Shown one piece after another: positions 63,253 to 64,000 of a DNA stretch of 64,000 nucleotides. This stretch comes from Spirodela intermedia (taxonomy: Eukaryota; Streptophyta; Magnoliopsida; Alismatales; Araceae), in contig LR746264.1 in NCBI GenBank assembly GCA_902729315.2, positions 10,571,878 through 10,635,877 on the forward strand. Direction: 5' to 3'. How positions within the stretch are numbered: position 1 is the first letter of the stretch; each line of letters starts with the position of its first letter. The notes below the pieces were generated by a model, which saw only the letters and a program-made list of their open reading frames with translations, made no database searches and had not been told where the DNA came from. A program made the position numbers and the translations under genes.

Positions 63253-64000
63253 TATCAAGAGCACAAGTGTCAAATTTTATCTATTTTTTACAAGCACCAA
63301 CTTCACATCAACCCAACAAAATGTATCATAGACAAAGCTCACTTATTAGGGCCACCTAATATTTGTAAATGATATTTATATTGATAATGGCAAGGTAGAA
63401 GCTGTCCACTAACTTTTCAGTGTTTCATAGATTTCTCAACTTCACAAGATACCATCAAATGCTTATTACAAGCTATGGCTCCATCATGTGACCTTTGAAT
63501 CAACTATTAAAGAAAAGTGACTTCTAATAGAGCAAGGAGGTAGCCACCACCTTTCAGCACCAAGTGGCACTCACCAACCTACACGTATTGACTCTTTTCA
63601 ATTTCACACAATCATTTGAGCAAGGACAGTCATGTTAGGTCACACTATTTGACCAATGTTCATGTAGATACGTTGATAAATTGTCTTATTCAGCTGGGTC
63701 ATCTCCTCTATTTGATGTCTAATGACAGTGTATGAGCGGGAATTCATAGATATTGTCTTTGAAATTTTGAAGTGGCAGCACTATCTTTTTGGTTGTGAAT
63801 TCATTATTTTTACAGATCAATAGAGCTTAAAGTATATTTTGGAGCATCAACATATCCTATTCAAATATCATATATGGCTATACAAAACAAAGTCTACTGT
63901 AAGATGGGAAAGGACAACAAGGCCACATATGCACTTTAGTGCCAACCACAATCTGGTCAGCCACAACTCATGAATACCATTTGTTTGACAAGGAGCTCAA

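Larger units (their letters stand above)
59278..64000 (+). mobile_element. Degenerate Ty3/gypsy LTR retrotransposon (plus strand), runs off window
   Basis: The primer-binding site TGGTATTAGAGCC at 59278-59290 differs by one base from the tRNA-Met type TGGTATCAGAGC. A gag remnant follows at about 59300-60480 (LVLSHLPQGVEVR). A protease remnant is at 60493-60876, where ALVDIRTYHNFIS replaces the usual active site DSG with DIR. Reverse transcriptase is at about 61020-61498 (CVNYKALN, PIVKELLDELYGN, FSYHQLRINE, DDILII). A solo LTR interrupts it, and it resumes at 63258 (KHQLHINPTKC, GHLIFV, DNGKVEAVH). RNase H follows near 63740-63850 (ERE, VFEILKWQHYLFG, FIIFTDQ, SLKYILEH). Frames are riddled with stops. 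The 5' LTR left of 59278 could not be delimited. Confidence 0.88.

Overview
This window is nuclear DNA of a flowering plant. The evidence is many short introns with GT/AG borders, plant-specific families (BSK pseudokinase, DUF3527, PAR1 protein, R2R3-MYB, laccase, ProT transporter), a plant-type Ty3/gypsy primer-binding site and decayed LTR retroelements. Several genes have GC-rich exons (laccase, BSK, PAR1, tubulin), which would fit a monocot, but I cannot name the species. No organellar, bacterial or viral genome segment was seen.

Layout. Positions 1-7.7 kb are AT-rich retroelement debris: a minus-strand Ty3/gypsy relic (gag with zinc knuckle, integrase, LTR pieces) carrying a nested solo LTR. 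From 7.98 to 57.9 kb runs a gene island with thirteen recognisable genes. In order these are: 3' part of a Kdo transferase (KDTA, +); DUF3527 protein (+); UVR/NTF2-like plastid protein (-); MULE-derived SWIM zinc-finger protein (+); BSK receptor-like cytoplasmic pseudokinase (+); RING-CH membrane protein (-); R2R3-MYB (-); laccase (+); PAR1 protein (-); LisH protein (-); kinase-less L-type lectin membrane protein (+); beta-tubulin (-); and a ProT-type proline/compatible-solute transporter (+). From 57.95 kb to the end the sequence returns to retroelements: a head-to-head pair of related LTRs, one split by a tRNA-derived SINE, then a plus-strand Ty3/gypsy relic carrying a second solo LTR of the same family as the left one but in opposite orientation.

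The genes do not form a pathway. Laccase (lignin polymerisation), KDTA (Kdo chemistry), tubulin and possibly the MYB touch cell-wall or cytoskeletal biology, but nothing shows co-regulation. For twelve of the thirteen genes I checked that the proposed splice sites keep the reading frame through to the stop. The exception in quality is the ProT gene, whose first exon has no in-frame ATG. KDTA is incomplete because its upstream exons are outside the window or lost.

Other structure includes very frequent (GA)n/(CT)n tracts between genes, several mini- and microsatellite compound arrays, a six-unit heat-shock-element array with no obvious client gene, and a probable miR397 site in the laccase. 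I did not find a convincing novel multi-gene system. The most informative structures are the transposon insertions, whose target-site duplications can be read directly.
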